From: Apiosordaria backusii
Lineage: Eukaryota; Ascomycota; Sordariomycetes; Sordariales; Lasiosphaeriaceae
DNA length: 64,000 bases
NCBI GenBank assembly: GCA_030549205.1
Contig: JAUKTV010000019.1
Coordinates: 124,001-188,000, forward strand
Direction: 5' to 3'
The position numbers and the translations under genes are program-made. The notes under the pieces are model-generated. The model had not been told where the DNA came from. It saw only the letters and a list, made by a program, of their open reading frames with translations, and ran no database searches. Positions 10,257-22,217 of this stretch are shown piece by piece (the first letter of the stretch is position 1; each line of letters opens with the position of its first letter).

Positions 10257-11519
10257 TTAAGCGCGCACCTTGGTCCATTCGATGTTGAGCCATCCAACCT
10301 TGTCGTAAGCTTGCCAGAGCTTTGAAGCCTTGTTGACATCGATCTTGCAAGCCTGTTGGGCGTCGGTCTTGCGGAATTCCTTGCCAATACGTGCACATTC
10401 GTGCCTGCGCATGAAGATCCGTCTCTTGCTCGTAAGGTATGTAGCGCAGTCCAGTCGAAGATTGCTTGCCAACATTAGCTCGTCTGGATGAAGCAAGTGA
10501 CGATGCGGGTCGTTGCTGAGATCCAAGGCATTCCCTTTCCACTCCACCTTCAAACTGTTCGGCCGTCCTCTTGGAAGCGAGTCAAGCGGCGGTGAAAGAT
10601 CCTCCAAGGTCTCGAAATCCTTGTCTTCTCGATTGGGCGCGGCGTTTCGCATACGAGGCTCTGGAGTGGCGTGGATATGGCTTGCTGTCGGCGGACGAGT
10701 TGGTGCAGGAGTTGCTCGGATAGGCCTGGCGGCTTGCGCCTTGATCTTGGGAGACTTTGGTTTCTGAACGCGAGCTACGGGTGCCCTGGGGACGTGTACC
10801 CGAGGAGGCGTGGGGTTGGAAGCCGGAAGGATTGTGGGAAGTCGCACCCTAGCCACACTCCGAGCACTTTCGCGATCCGCCTGCCGCAGCCTCCTTTCCT
10901 GTTCCATCCACTTCTTTGGATTTTGGTTGAACCTCTTGTAAACTTCTGACTTGAAGAAGATCACCAGCTGATAATCCTCCGGTTTGGGAGGCGAGACAGC
11001 TCCAAAGAGGCTCGGGGGCCTCGCCGCAATGTGTTTGTTCATCAAGTCGTCCTCCATTGATCCAATTGTCCTAGGAGGCGGCGGGAAGAGCGGACCGGCA
11101 GCAGCCGCGACTCTTTCAACATTCTCATACAGAATCGGGTCGCTGGGTCGGAGGTTGTGATGAGTTATGGACGCGGTGGATTTCGACAGCGGCGATGAAG
11201 GGGGCGAGACTGGCGGAGAAGGAGGTGGATTTGGGTGCTGCATCTCGAAACCCCTCCCGGTCTCGCCGGTGATATTCAGGTCGGAGTTCATGTCGTCCAA
11301 GGGAGGAGGTCCAGGAGGAGACAGGAGATGACTGGGGTTTGGCATGATAGATCGTGCCGTAGACATGTCTGATTTTGGGGAAGGTGGTGACAATGCCGTC
11401 GAGTGAATTCTTCCAAAGGCCATGGGCATGTGCATGGAGTTGATGGAGTTCAGTTGGTCAGCCATGCTGGGCATGGCTGTCTGGCCATCTGCAAGGTGGC
11501 AAACCCCAAGCATTGACAT
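10257..11519 (-). CDS. SWIRM-domain protein, Fun19-like
   Basis: Intronless frame of 420 residues. The first 300 or so residues are low-complexity and disordered: Pro/Ser-rich runs, then a basic Pro/Ala/Lys-rich linker. The C-terminal 80 residues form a SWIRM domain, recognisable from the helical segment around CATYLTSKRRIFMRRHECARIG, the basic FRKTDAQQACKIDVNKAS stretch and the closing WQAYDKVGWL. SWIRM domains occur in chromatin complexes (Swi3, Rsc8, Moira, LSD1). Stand-alone fungal members resembling yeast Fun19 are thought to act with histone-modifying complexes. The start could instead be the Met about 15 codons downstream (MPSMADQL). The upstream flank is unusually long. Confidence 0.75.
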   Translation of the reverse strand: MSMLGVCHLADGQTAMPSMADQLNSINSMHMPMAFGRIHSTALSPPSPKSDMSTARSIMPNPSHLLSPPGPPPLDDMNSDLNITGETGRGFEMQHPNPPPSPPVSPPSSPLSKSTASITHHNLRPSDPILYENVERVAAAAGPLFPPPPRTIGSMEDDLMNKHIAARPPSLFGAVSPPKPEDYQLVIFFKSEVYKRFNQNPKKWMEQERRLRQADRESARSVARVRLPTILPASNPTPPRVHVPRAPVARVQKPKSPKIKAQAARPIRATPAPTRPPTASHIHATPEPRMRNAAPNREDKDFETLEDLSPPLDSLPRGRPNSLKVEWKGNALDLSNDPHRHLLHPDELMLASNLRLDCATYLTSKRRIFMRRHECARIGKEFRKTDAQQACKIDVNKASKLWQAYDKVGWLNIEWTKVRA

Positions 11520-12025
11520 GTGAGGCGTGTTCGGACGATGACGAGGACTGGGCAGGGCCTTGGGGTGAGTGGGCTGCCCAAGCGATACCGGCTGTGGACT
11601 GTTGAGAAATTGGATCGCAATTGTTGTCGATGTAGAAAGGGGAGTGTTGGATAATGTTTCTTTGGCTCAAGACTGTATTATATGCAGGTTGGGCACGTCA
11701 GGCACCCGTGATTTCTTTGTTTGATGGCGACTCTGGCGGTTTATTGGGCGCGTGAGCGTCTGCGAGAGGGGAACAGGAGCTCAAGCGGTTGTTGAATAGG
11801 ACACAATGCGAAGCGTTCCAATGCCCATCGTCTGGCTGTAGCCGGTGGTTTTGTTTGGTGGTAGTCGCCTTGTTTGCTGAAAGCGAACAATAGGCAACTG
11901 GGGTCTTGTGGGAATATACGTCCCAATGGCGAACAATAGCTGGCGGTAGCCTCACAGTGATCGGTCAATGGAAGCCGTTGGAAACCGTTGGTGGCAGTGG
12001 CAAAATGGCGCCGCGCAATGCTTGT

Positions 12026-12079
12026 GTAGGCAGCTCTGTAACGTACAATGAAGTAGGCAGCTCTGTAACGGACAATGAA
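12026..12079. repeat. 27-bp direct repeat, two tandem copies
   Basis: Two adjacent 27-bp copies starting GTAGGCAGCTCTGTAACG, differing at one base (T or G at unit position 19). They lie about 500 bp upstream of the SWIRM gene start. Confidence 0.9.
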
Positions 12080-15000
12080 GAAGAGGAACTTCTGGTGGAC
12101 GTCGATCGAAACCCAAGATAAAATAAGAGCGAGAAGAGAGACTTAAGAATCGCAAGGTCGCAAGCCATGGAGGACGACCAAGTACACTGTGGGTCATTAC
12201 ACTTATAAGCCCAAGCGACCCAAGGCGGCAACTGTCTGGGGAGGGTGAGGTTGGTCACACGGATGGCCCAAAACGGTGCAACGGGCTGGGGTCATGTACA
12301 TGTACTTCCATGTACAGAGTGCTAGACACACACCAGGGGCAGACCAATAAGATGCCCAGGGCTGCCGACCAGTCAGAACAAAGAACTCCCTTCAACTATC
12401 GGGCGCCAGTCCGCGGCTTTGCAGCAGAGAGAATGTACTCCTGCCCAAGATGTTGCTTGTGAGTACACTGCAAGAGCCACTCAATGCTGGTATGTATCAA
12501 ATAACCCCCTCTTGTCGTGATTGGTGTTTGGTTTTCCAACACTGCTTTGTTGTTGTTTCGAATGTCAGGACGATTGGACCACTTACAACCACCAATGCTG
12601 TAACTGCCGCGAAGGTTCCTCTGTTGTCGAGATAAAGCTTTGGGCATCTGAGTGTTGGGTTGTGGCATACTTCTATCGAGCGGAGACAGACAGGTACTAG
12701 CTTGTTTGTCAGGACCTCCGGCGAGAGGCTACCACCAGGAAGCAGGCCCTGAGAGTCCTGCCTTGCTATAGCGAGGCAACATGCTTTGCAAGTTTTGCTT
12801 GCCTTCCTCACTAGGAAATGGCGATCAACCAAACCAAAGCAAGGGGACTGCGAGCCCGGTCCAAACTGAGATGGCGACATAGCCCTGGTGACCCAGCGTT
12901 GGGTTAGGTGTGCTGAAAGGCGGGTACGCTCGGCAAGCGAAAATAAAAAAGCGTTGCAGTCTGGCAAGACGAGTATCAGATCGGGCTGTCCACGTTCAGT
13001 TGCAAGCTGACATCATGAGCGGGACGAGGAGATGTCGATATTGTGAAGGAGGGGTTGTGGGCTCTGTGGGGTTGTGGGAAGGGGAGTTAGCAGGCCAGCA
13101 ACTTGAAGTGGAACCCCCCTTTTTGTCAATTGAGCGCGGGGAGCAAGTGTCTGGCACCTGAGGCTCCAGACTCAATTGAACCCCAATTGGGCGCCAGTTG
13201 GGCACTGAGGTCTGGCTTGAGCATCCACACGCTTTCCCTGTCCAAAGGAAATTTCGACAACTCAGGTGGACCCAAGCAGGTCGCCATGGCTCAACCATCA
13301 ACGCGTTGCCACTTGGATTGCTGAAGCGAACAAGAAGCAATGGAACGCGAATTGGCCAATCAGGGGCAGCAACGCGGGCGAGGGAAGTGGTCCGCGTCGT
13401 GTGAAGAGGTCTTGAGGTTTCGTTTCTGAGATATTGGGGGTTGGAGGAGAGCTGGCCGCGTCAACCTAGAAGTGTGACTCATAGCGCAATGTCTTTGTGG
13501 GCTGAACAGCTGGAAGCTGCTGGCACACCTACGTGCTGTGTAATGCTGTCGGTTGGCCCCAGGTGGCAATCTTGCCCGCCTGCCATCTCTGCCAATGATA
13601 CGCCGCAAACCGATAAGGTCTGGCATACCATCAGGTACTCTTGGCGCTCTGCAAGTACTTGAACTTGCTCCTGAACGGGAATGATATCAAACTGGAGGTG
13701 TGTGTCTATGCGAACTGCCTCTGGGTGCGTTGAGGACTGATCACAAATCCAGCCTGACGGATTCTCTGATATCAAGAAAGCTATTTCTGGTGGAGAAATG
13801 CCAGACGCCGAACAGTCTCATAATCTAACACCGAAGCAGTCAGCAAATTTACAGTTCCTTTCTGGCACATCAAGGTTTGCCCATTTCATCCGGTTTGCAG
13901 CCGTTTGAAGGCCAGTTCAGCTGCCTGACTTGTTAGACGGCTGCCATTCGAGATAATTGAGTTTGATCCGGTTTCGTGTCGGGCTATGGCCGACGTTCCT
14001 CATGGCGCCACATCAGAAACAGCGAGATTGATTGATTACCTTTGCGCTGAAGCAACATCCGAACGATCCGCGATCACAGCACCGACAGCACCAAAGCATC
14101 GCAGTCACTGCGGACAGAACCTCGCCTCCTTGATTCGTAACCCTTCTCAGTCCGCCCGGTTCACATGGGCGCAATTGGCTTTCATTGTCTCGTAAGGTGT
14201 GGCATGACTCCAACATGGAGTGTCCCAGCTCACAGGATTTCGCTTGGTAATCGTAGGTGCCCATGGGTTTCTCCAATCTCCATGGTTAAGTCCGCGATGC
14301 CGTGAAATTGAGTCAATTGTATTGTTCTCGCCCGCATTTTGGTCCCCATCAGCGAACTTGGTGATCCGTCATCCAATTTGCTGCCTAGTAACAATCCTGG
14401 CAGTACAAAACAACTCTGCCAGCGTGAGACACTGTTGGAGTCGTTTTGAATTGGGCTCCCACCTTCAACCATCCTCTTCAAGCCGTCCTCTTCCATCTTG
14501 AACACTCGGGCGGGGTCACACGTCAATTGCACCACACCTCAGATTCTGGGCAGTTTAAACTGGGTGCTCCAATGCCTTTCCGCCTGATCAACCCCCCTCT
14601 AAGTTCTTTCTGCCCTCCCATTTCCAAGACAGACCACAAATCCGCCATTTATAGGACCATCCTTGTCTGAGAAAGCAGCTAGCGACCTCCGCATCACCTC
14701 TGTGACCTACCTGATGGTGGTCACCATCGATATTTCTGGTTTTCATCACATGCCAAATCGGTTCTTAACATTTCGTTGTGTCAGATTCCTTTGAAGACAA
14801 CCGAAGGAGGATACAGCTTTATATTGCCCTGCGATGATATACTCCCTAAAATTCCAATATTCAGCGAGGCGGCTCGACTGCTCGGGCATGTATCCATTCT
14901 CGACCTGGCCATGTTGAAATCATCTCACCATTTCACCCCGCCATTATCTTATCACCCCTCCTCATATGAGGGGCACTGCTCGTGTGTGCCCCTCTTCCGC

Positions 15001-18000
15001 AACACCATTGGGGTCCTTCCTGTTCGAGCTGGAATGCATCAGAGGAAGCATGATGAAATCTGGAGCCCCTGCATCACCTAGCTTATTATTGTCCCTCTGT
15101 AATGCTGCACTTTCCCTGCTCTTCTTCAACAAAGGTAGCAGTTAGGTTGGTGATATGCATTTTGAGTTGTTCGCTGTTCCTTGAGTTGTTCCACCCCCAC
15201 GACGCTCCACCAGACAAAGGGCTGGAATTGGTCAATTAACAGCAAGCCTGAACCCAGGAAGTGGACATTCCACCCATAGCCAACCCCACAGCAAAGCAGT
15301 TGTTCAACACCTCCATTCCATGACGGGAACCATCTCTGAAATGCTTCTCACGCAACTACATAGCTACAAACAGCGTGCACTACCCTATGTTTATCGGCGT
15401 CAATCGCGCAACGCTATGGCGGCAGCTCCCCGCCTTCAGTTGGCGCTGCCCTCCAACAACCACCTCTGCGGGCAACGAATGACCACACCGACAACTCGGA
15501 GGAGAATCTCGGTGTCGACAATGTGCCCCCAGTTGGTTTCGGTCAGTTCACAAGTAACACCCACCAACAAGCAGAAAGCGTCTCCACATACCCACCCACC
15601 TAACAACATAGTACACGACATTGAACGCATCTTATCTCCAAAGCAATATGCACGCACACCTCGCCGGTTACCGTCATCCCAAAGCGAGGGGCTCTCCGGC
15701 CAAGTGGGCTGCCTCCCTGCTGTCATTCTTCCGTTCACCTCCAGCACAAACGGAAGCTGCATAAATGCCGTCGCCCTGATTTCCCCAAACATCCAATCTC
15801 TCACAATTCCGACGTTCATGCTTCCGATCCTGATGTCTGGAACAGCCAACCAGCGATCTAATCGGCAGCTTAACAAGCCTCGGGGCTGATCGCCAACAAG
15901 GATTTTTAGACAATTACCCCAGATATGTACAGTTTCCGTACAATTGGCAAAGTCGCAGCCACCATGTGCAGTCCCGGTACCACTCGAGGCCAGACAACCT
16001 TGCCCGGTTTCGACCCGCCAGTTAACTTGCTATCTAAAGGCTGGTCGCGGAACTGGCAGTGCATATGCCCTGCAGAGTGAGGTGGTGTTGATCTGCTGCA
16101 AGTCCAGTTCAGAACAAGGCTCGCAGCTCTCCGATTGACCAAGGCCCTCGGGTACCTGGCATGATCCGATGGCAGAACGAGCAAAATGCACAAACGAACA
16201 GACATAATGATGGTCACTTTTTTGTGGCCACACAGATACGGGGCAGCACACGACACGACGCGTGTTGAAGTGCATAGTTCAGCAATACCTAATGTCAATA
16301 TATCAACAACAATCAACACCACAAAACAGCCAACCAACCATCAATCTCAGTCACAAGTGCTCAGAGTCAAAGCCATCTGCTTGTGGTCCAACAGCCTACT
16401 TTCTCATCCAGGTTGGTAGGCATGAACGGTCCAGAATCGCCCAAATCTTCATCGGAGCCCAACTTGTTAAGGGTTCGAAACAGGAGGGTGTGAATCTATC
16501 ACATTTTACCTGGTGACTCCTCCATCCCACTTGCCCCCTGCTCGCAGGGAACTGTAGGTCTCACCCCTGTCCATCGGTCAGGTTCCCCCTCTTCTCGTCC
16601 AAAGCCCGGGACTGCTTGACAAACTATCTTCGCTGCAGCATCCTGTGCAGAGCAAGATGGTTTCAGATGGAACCAGTCACCTGATCTGAAGTCAAGCTCA
16701 ACCACGCCTGCCCCCATCCCGCCCATCAGATGTGTCATTCGAACAATCCGAACGATACGGCGTGGGTGGAGGTGAGCAGAATGGCCAACCTGGTGATGCC
16801 GTCATGTTTCACTCGCCCACACCCACCTCTTCGTGGATTTGCGATCACGGGCACCACCAAGAGGACACCCACACCTTGTGTATCGGCGATAACAGGGAAA
16901 ACTGCAGATAAGGGCCTTTTTTTTTCTTTGAGCTTATTATCCGGCGAAACGTCATCTGAGTAACACGCCGCACTTCCCGCGGGACATCCCAGCGCGAGCA
17001 AGGACAGGCAGGCCGTCTGTCCACACCGGCCCATGGGCAAGATCCAAGGTTTTGGCAGAGTCCGATGTTTCAAATTATCAGGTTTCTTGTTTCTTGCCGG
17101 ATAGGTCCCAGGCAAAAGAAAGAAAAACGAAGGATCCGAGAAAACGGACGTCCGAAACAGGTCAGTTGGTCGGCTTTCACGCTCAACGTTCCTGCACTGT
17201 GCTGTACCGTACCCCCGACGTCCGCGCAACGCACCTACGTGTGAGCCGCTAAGACGGAGGCAGGGTAAGTAGGGCTGAGGATGGGTACGCATTGGGCATG
17301 GATCAGGGTGAGCGAGTCGTCGTGGTGTCAAGACAAGGTCAGTCAGTGAATGCCTACGACCAATCTGCAATTCCACGCGAGACAGCCTGCGGTTGAGAAT
17401 GCCGATACAGGTTGCGGTTGCCCGCCTCGTCATCGCCTTCGCCTTCATCACTTTTAGTCATTGTGGTACAGTCACTCTATCGTTCGTTCACATGCGTTGA
17501 TTTTGCCCGTGTACACAACATTGTCTCACTTTCCTAGCAGGCAACCAGCCAGCTCAATGGGGTTGGTTTCAATGAAATGGAAATCATTGGACTGGACATC
17601 TTGAGCACACCGCCGTCTCACAAAAAGAAATGACATTCAATACTCCCAAGTGTACCTAAGTTGAGCTACATGTACCCCGTTGTTGTCCTTAGCTTCAATC
17701 GCCAGCCCACACTTGTGAACCGTTTGGACTGTTGCTCCGCATGAAACCGCCGCCGGTCAAACCTTTGTTCCACCACATAGTAAGACTATCAACCAACCAT
17801 CCTCACGAAATTAACCCAAATCGCCCGGCCCTGAATCCGCATTGCCCTGCCCGCCAATCTGTACCAATCTGTACTCCCTGGTTGCATCGCCCATTTGTGC
17901 ACTCATAATCCATCGGTCCTTCCCATTCCAAGAAAATCCTCATCGTTGCGCTCCCCATATATTCCCCAATTGTACTGCACTTGCAGTTCATCTCGCTCCA

Positions 18001-18015
18001 TCCTATTAAAATGAC

Positions 18016-18315
18016 AAGAAAAGTCGTGATAAGAAAAGTCGTGATAAGAAAAGTAACGAGAAGAAAAGTAACGAGAAGAAAAGTAACGAGAAGAAAAGTA
18101 ACGAGAAGAAAAGTAACGAGAAGAAAAGTAACGAGAAGAAAAGTAACGAGAAGAAAAGTAACGAGAAGAAAAGTAACGAGAAGAAAAGTAACGAGAAGAA
18201 AAGTAACGAGAAGAAAAGTAACGAGAAGAAAAGTAACGAGAAGAAAAGTAACGAGAAGAAAAGTAATAACCAGAAAAGTAATAACCAGAAAAGTAATGAC
18301 CAGAAAAGGAATGTC
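18016..18315. repeat. Minisatellite, 20 units of 15 bp
   Basis: Twenty uninterrupted 15-bp units. Two begin the array as AAGAAAAGTCGTGAT, then come 14 identical copies of AAGAAAAGTAACGAG, then four progressively diverged units (AAGAAAAGTAATAAC, CAGAAAAGTAATAAC, CAGAAAAGTAATGAC, CAGAAAAGGAATGTC). Because 15 is a multiple of three, frames stay open through it, reading KVTRR repeats on the plus strand and TFLLV or LLFFS repeats on the minus strand; this is a property of the repeat, not evidence of a gene. The purine-rich strand is the plus strand. Confidence 0.95.
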
Positions 18316-19161
18316 AAGGACAATGGGCATGCCCACATGGTCCGATGCTATCTGCACCCCCTGTCTGCTTTGTGGTTGCTCATATCCATATGTTGCACTT
18401 CCATCAGTTCCATCCAGTTCGCCTCCAAGTCAATTTGCATTGCCCATTCGTCAATTCCACAGCCCCGGTCTTGTCCCTCCATCCCCCGCCCCGTCCACCT
18501 AGTTGAGTCAATAAGCCATGAAAGACGCGTCCTCAAACTAGGCAACCATCTCCACGCCCTCTGCCTACCCCGTTCTGATTCGAGAACCATAAGAGAAACA
18601 ATAAACAAGAAACTGCAAAAAAAGAAAACACCACTGCATGCAGGTCAACGCTGTAGGCAGACAAGCACTATCCGCTGAAAGGGGTACTGAAACAGCCTCA
18701 ATCGTCAATGATGAAAAGATAAGGCTCTGCCTTGCCATGATAGTCCACTCATGCCGATATCCTAATTGAGCAATGCGGTGTAAGAAACCAGCATGATGCT
18801 TCTTCGGCTCTGTTTTGCCAAACGCCAGCCTTGCGGAGTCGTAACCAATGGGGGATGAAGTGCTCATAAGCGCAGATGGCTGGAATGCGGTGCATAGGTA
18901 CACAGCAGTATGTCGGTTTCTGCACACAGCCGCCCGTAAATACCCCCAAAGATTCGCAGTGCTCAGATGCGGCAAGAAGGTCCGACCGCTTACTCATGAT
19001 CACGGTACGACCTAAGGCTTCCAGACGTGCCTTGGGTTGAGGGGACATGAGGCCCTTTTGCTCCGAGCCTCATTCGAATCAGAAAGCCTTACGCGAGGTT
19101 ACAACAGACGCCAGCCTCGTCTCATGCCAGTCCGATAACCAAGGCAGAGATGGGTCTCCAC

Positions 19162-21315
19162 TCATGTGAAGTCGTAGATCAACAAGCTCTCTCCACCGCT
19201 CCTGTTCATTTTTCTCACGACAATGAGTTCATCATCAAACCCAACCAAGTCCCGCTCTTGATCAATGTCGGTTGGATCATAGTACCTGCCCGTGCCGTCC
19301 TGCCGGTTTGAAGGTATTGCTTGTTCCGGCCGTAACACCACACTTTGGACGTTGGTTTCTCTCAACGTGGCCCCCTCCAAAGCCCACACCCGCATCTCAT
19401 CGCCTCGGGTGCATACGCTGACTGCTTTGCCGCGGGAGTTGACCTGTGCCCGACTGATTCCTGATGTATGGCCCCACAGTCTGTGACCAGGTGTTATGGT
19501 AAGAGATGATGGGTCGGACCGAGCGAGGTAGTGTGATAGTGTGTTGTCTGGTAGCGTGACAACAAGGTAAGGGTGATTATAGCATAAAGCTTTCGGCCCA
19601 CATTCGTCAGAATAAAAACTGAAATAGTGAGACACGCGGCCGGGGTCCAATATTCTAGACCGATTGGTCATGGGTGGCATGAATGGAGGCTTATACACAC
19701 TCAACTCAGCAGGCACCCGACACCGAGAAATGGAGGCTCGGCTGAATCCATCTTCGATCCAGTCGACCGGGCGACGAAATAGGTGAAGCGGAAGAGTGTG
19801 GGCGATGGGAGTCGTGGTAACTTCTGGGGTTGAGGTTGGACTTTCTTCGGCAGAAGGCGAAATGTGGAGATCCTGAACGCCAAATGACCATCCAACGTGG
19901 GTTTCCACCGTGTAGGCAATTGAGGCGATAACTGTCGATGTTGTCTTTCGGATAGAGAAGGAAAGAGGCGCCTCGCCTGTGTGAGAGTCTAATGATGTCA
20001 ACAAGTATGGTGGCGGTAGCGTTGTCGTTCTGTCATTAGCAGAACTGGTGGAAGTACCAAAGGTGTAGAGGGACACCAACACTGCCTGGGTGGCTGTGAT
20101 AAGGTACGGGTGTGAGTAGGCCATCTCAATCAGCTCGCCATTGCTGGACTTCTCATGCCGATACCGTCTCTTCAAGCGGCCGTCCTTGGTAAACAACCTC
20201 CAAACTCCAAAGCTCCCGTCGGTGAACCCCAGCCCAATGTCGAGAATTCCATCCTCGAGCTTTGAGCCATCGATGGCCATACAGCTTGGTGCAGCACTGT
20301 GGGCGACCTCCTCATCGTTTTGGTTGTCCACAAACCCAGCCCGCCCAAGTAATTTCCGGTCCCTGAGATCCCATGCACGCAGCCCTGATTGTTTATCTGC
20401 ACTGATGGCGATACCCCCGACGGTTTTGATGAGCATCTTACTTCTTCTCCTTCGCCCTCTACCATATTCTCCGACGTCATATGCCCCCTGTCCTCCGCCC
20501 AGGACAAGCTCGGCAGCCTTACACTTCCCTTTCGCCCAATTAGAGCGTATTGTGTATTGTCTCTTCCAATTAATCGCCCCGTTTGGTTTATCCTCCTCTG
20601 GCGCATAATACAACAGCGGATCCTCCTGCTCATCATCACTCTCATCGTCTCCATCACGGTCCATAAGCGGTGTTATTCCTCCCTCCTGCCAGTCCCCGTC
20701 CTCTTCTTCGTCTTCATCTTCATCGTCCTCATAAATGCCAGTCCCTCGTGTCCCCGTACTGCCATTGCCGTTATGATTCGCCGCAACGCTCCTCCTCAAC
20801 TCCCGATCAGAATCATTCACGAATGGTCCTACCCTCCTACCTTCAAACCCGACAGCCCGCTGCAGCTTGTCAGGCAGCCCCCGCCCAAACAGATTCCTAT
20901 GATGACTCCCATCCGCATCGGCACCAAACCCGGGAATGAGTCTTGCTCTGGGCAATACAAAGCGGTGGTAGTACAAGCTCCTCCAAAGCTGCGAGTCGCA
21001 GGCGAGTGCGTAGAACCGGTGAGAAACGAGAGAGACGCCGAGGAGTTGTTTCAGCGGGAGGAAGGAGAGGACGCGCAAGAGGAGCTCGTCAGAAAGAGGG
21101 GATATGAGGTCGGGCCCTGTGTAGCGCGTCGTATGACTGTGCTGTTTCCACTGTCGTGTTTGCGCGGGGGTCAAGTCTGGGACAAGGCCGAGGTTCGCGA
21201 CGGTGGAGGTCGTGGTGGAGCTGGTGCTCTTCAGTTTTCGGCGTTGTGGCGGTCTGGGTGAGGGAGCTTCTTTGTCAAGGGAGTCAAACAGCCGTTTAGA
21301 GTATGATGAAGCCAT
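19162..21315 (-). CDS. F-box protein with WD40-like propeller region
   Basis: Single-exon protein of 717 residues, starting at MASSYSKRLF. An F-box lies at about residues 70-117 (ISPLSDELLLRVLSFLPLK, then LVSHRFYALACDSQLWRSL). Next come an acidic, low-complexity segment (DDEDEDEEEDG) and a C-terminal region of about 400 residues with WD40-like blades (SGLRAWDLRDRKLLGRAGF, GSFGVWRLF, and a final block around GDEMRVWAL). F-box proteins are substrate receptors of SCF ubiquitin ligases; the F-box binds Skp1 and the propeller selects the substrate. The architecture resembles yeast Ufo1 and S. pombe Pof10. The substrate cannot be read from sequence. A long plus-strand frame over the 5' part (20389-21261) is a shadow of this gene. 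Confidence 0.8.
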   Translation of the reverse strand: MASSYSKRLFDSLDKEAPSPRPPQRRKLKSTSSTTTSTVANLGLVPDLTPAQTRQWKQHSHTTRYTGPDLISPLSDELLLRVLSFLPLKQLLGVSLVSHRFYALACDSQLWRSLYYHRFVLPRARLIPGFGADADGSHHRNLFGRGLPDKLQRAVGFEGRRVGPFVNDSDRELRRSVAANHNGNGSTGTRGTGIYEDDEDEDEEEDGDWQEGGITPLMDRDGDDESDDEQEDPLLYYAPEEDKPNGAINWKRQYTIRSNWAKGKCKAAELVLGGGQGAYDVGEYGRGRRRRSKMLIKTVGGIAISADKQSGLRAWDLRDRKLLGRAGFVDNQNDEEVAHSAAPSCMAIDGSKLEDGILDIGLGFTDGSFGVWRLFTKDGRLKRRYRHEKSSNGELIEMAYSHPYLITATQAVLVSLYTFGTSTSSANDRTTTLPPPYLLTSLDSHTGEAPLSFSIRKTTSTVIASIAYTVETHVGWSFGVQDLHISPSAEESPTSTPEVTTTPIAHTLPLHLFRRPVDWIEDGFSRASISRCRVPAELSVYKPPFMPPMTNRSRILDPGRVSHYFSFYSDECGPKALCYNHPYLVVTLPDNTLSHYLARSDPSSLTITPGHRLWGHTSGISRAQVNSRGKAVSVCTRGDEMRVWALEGATLRETNVQSVVLRPEQAIPSNRQDGTGRYYDPTDIDQERDLVGFDDELIVVRKMNRSGGESLLIYDFT

Positions 21316-22217
21316 TATCTCAAGGGTGTCACAGCTAACGTGAAAGGAGAGAGGGCGAGATCTTTCTCTCGATGGAAGTGGAGAAGAGGGTTGGCAGGTT
21401 TGCAAATGCCGAGAGGTGCTGTTGCTTTTCAGGTTGATGTTCCCAGGAACAATGGTGGAGCTGTGGAGAAAATGCTGTTCGGTGAGCGGGCTGCGGTGGG
21501 GTTGGATAACTTGGAAGGCGTCGAATGAAAAGCGGAGAACTGCAGGTGACCATTGGTCGTCACCCGAGCTCTCCGACGCTTGTCCTTGACTTCACGGTGC
21601 TGGCGGCCGCCCCGCACCACAGAAAACACCTGAAAATTCAACAAACTTGTTACAAAGCTGCTAGTCTCGATTACAAAGCTGCTAGTCTCAATCACAAGTG
21701 TTTTCAGAGTTACAGCGGGCTTCATTTTGGGACTAACGAGAACCATCATATCTACCTGGCAACATTGAATGAATCTAAAAGCCCTCTGTATGAGTATGGT
21801 AGTTATCATGTATGTAATTCCTACGCCTTTTCATTAGGCATCTGCTGCGGAACAGTGTGTTAAGTGATTATATATGGAGCTGACATTCTCTAGCAATGTA
21901 ACAACAAAACTGAAGACAAGGCCTATCTGCTCTCCCCAAACCCTCAGACCCAGTCTTGGACAGTTCCACAGTAGTCCCATGCCACTGTGAAGTCGGCGTA
22001 CATCTTTGACCTAGCCACTAGTCCCGCTTACAGTTTACAACCACAACCAACTACAACAAACTAAAAACTCACATTCCGTCCGCTCTCCCCAAGTCCTCAA
22101 ACCCTTAGAGCTAAAGATAGGCCGAGGAGAAAGTCTTGTTCATCGTCCAAACCAGGGCACCAGACTCTAAAGACAGCTTCAACAGGTCACTCAATGGTCG
22201 AATTCTCATATACATCC
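21316..22217. other. Intergenic with a small direct repeat
   Basis: Promoter side of the F-box gene and 3' flank of the AA9 gene. Apart from the 21-bp tandem duplication at 21650-21691 I see nothing. Confidence 0.5.
21650..21691. repeat. 21-bp direct repeat, two tandem copies
   Basis: Two adjacent copies beginning TTACAAAGCTGCTAGTCTC, differing at one base. They lie upstream of the F-box gene. Confidence 0.9.

Larger units (their letters stand above)
11520..19161. other. 7.6-kb stretch with no recognised gene
   Basis: This long interval lies upstream of the SWIRM gene and downstream of the F-box gene. No frame shows a known domain, a signal peptide or a spliceable conserved protein. The longest frames (15320-15889 plus, 16735-17451 minus, and those over the minisatellite) have arbitrary composition. 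The sequence is of ordinary base composition and not obviously transposon-derived or repeat-mutated. It contains a 27-bp direct duplication at 12026-12079 and a large minisatellite at 18016-18315. It may be extended regulatory DNA or carry non-coding RNA, but nothing in the sequence proves either. Confidence 0.5.

Noticed and set aside
15320..15889. 189-codon plus-strand frame
   Set aside because: Arbitrary composition, with a comparable frame on the opposite strand and no family signature.
16735..17451. 238-codon minus-strand frame
   Set aside because: Arg/Cys-rich arbitrary composition; no domain and no splice structure.
17981..18502. Frames with KVTRR or TFLLV repeats over the minisatellite
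   Set aside because: A 15-bp period automatically keeps frames open, and the flanks show no coding features.
19061..19085. Short TTCGAATC stretch resembling a tRNA T-loop
   Set aside because: No acceptor or anticodon stem can be paired around it.
20389..21261. 290-codon plus-strand frame
   Set aside because: It lies fully opposite the 5' half of the F-box gene, whose F-box motif fixes the true strand.
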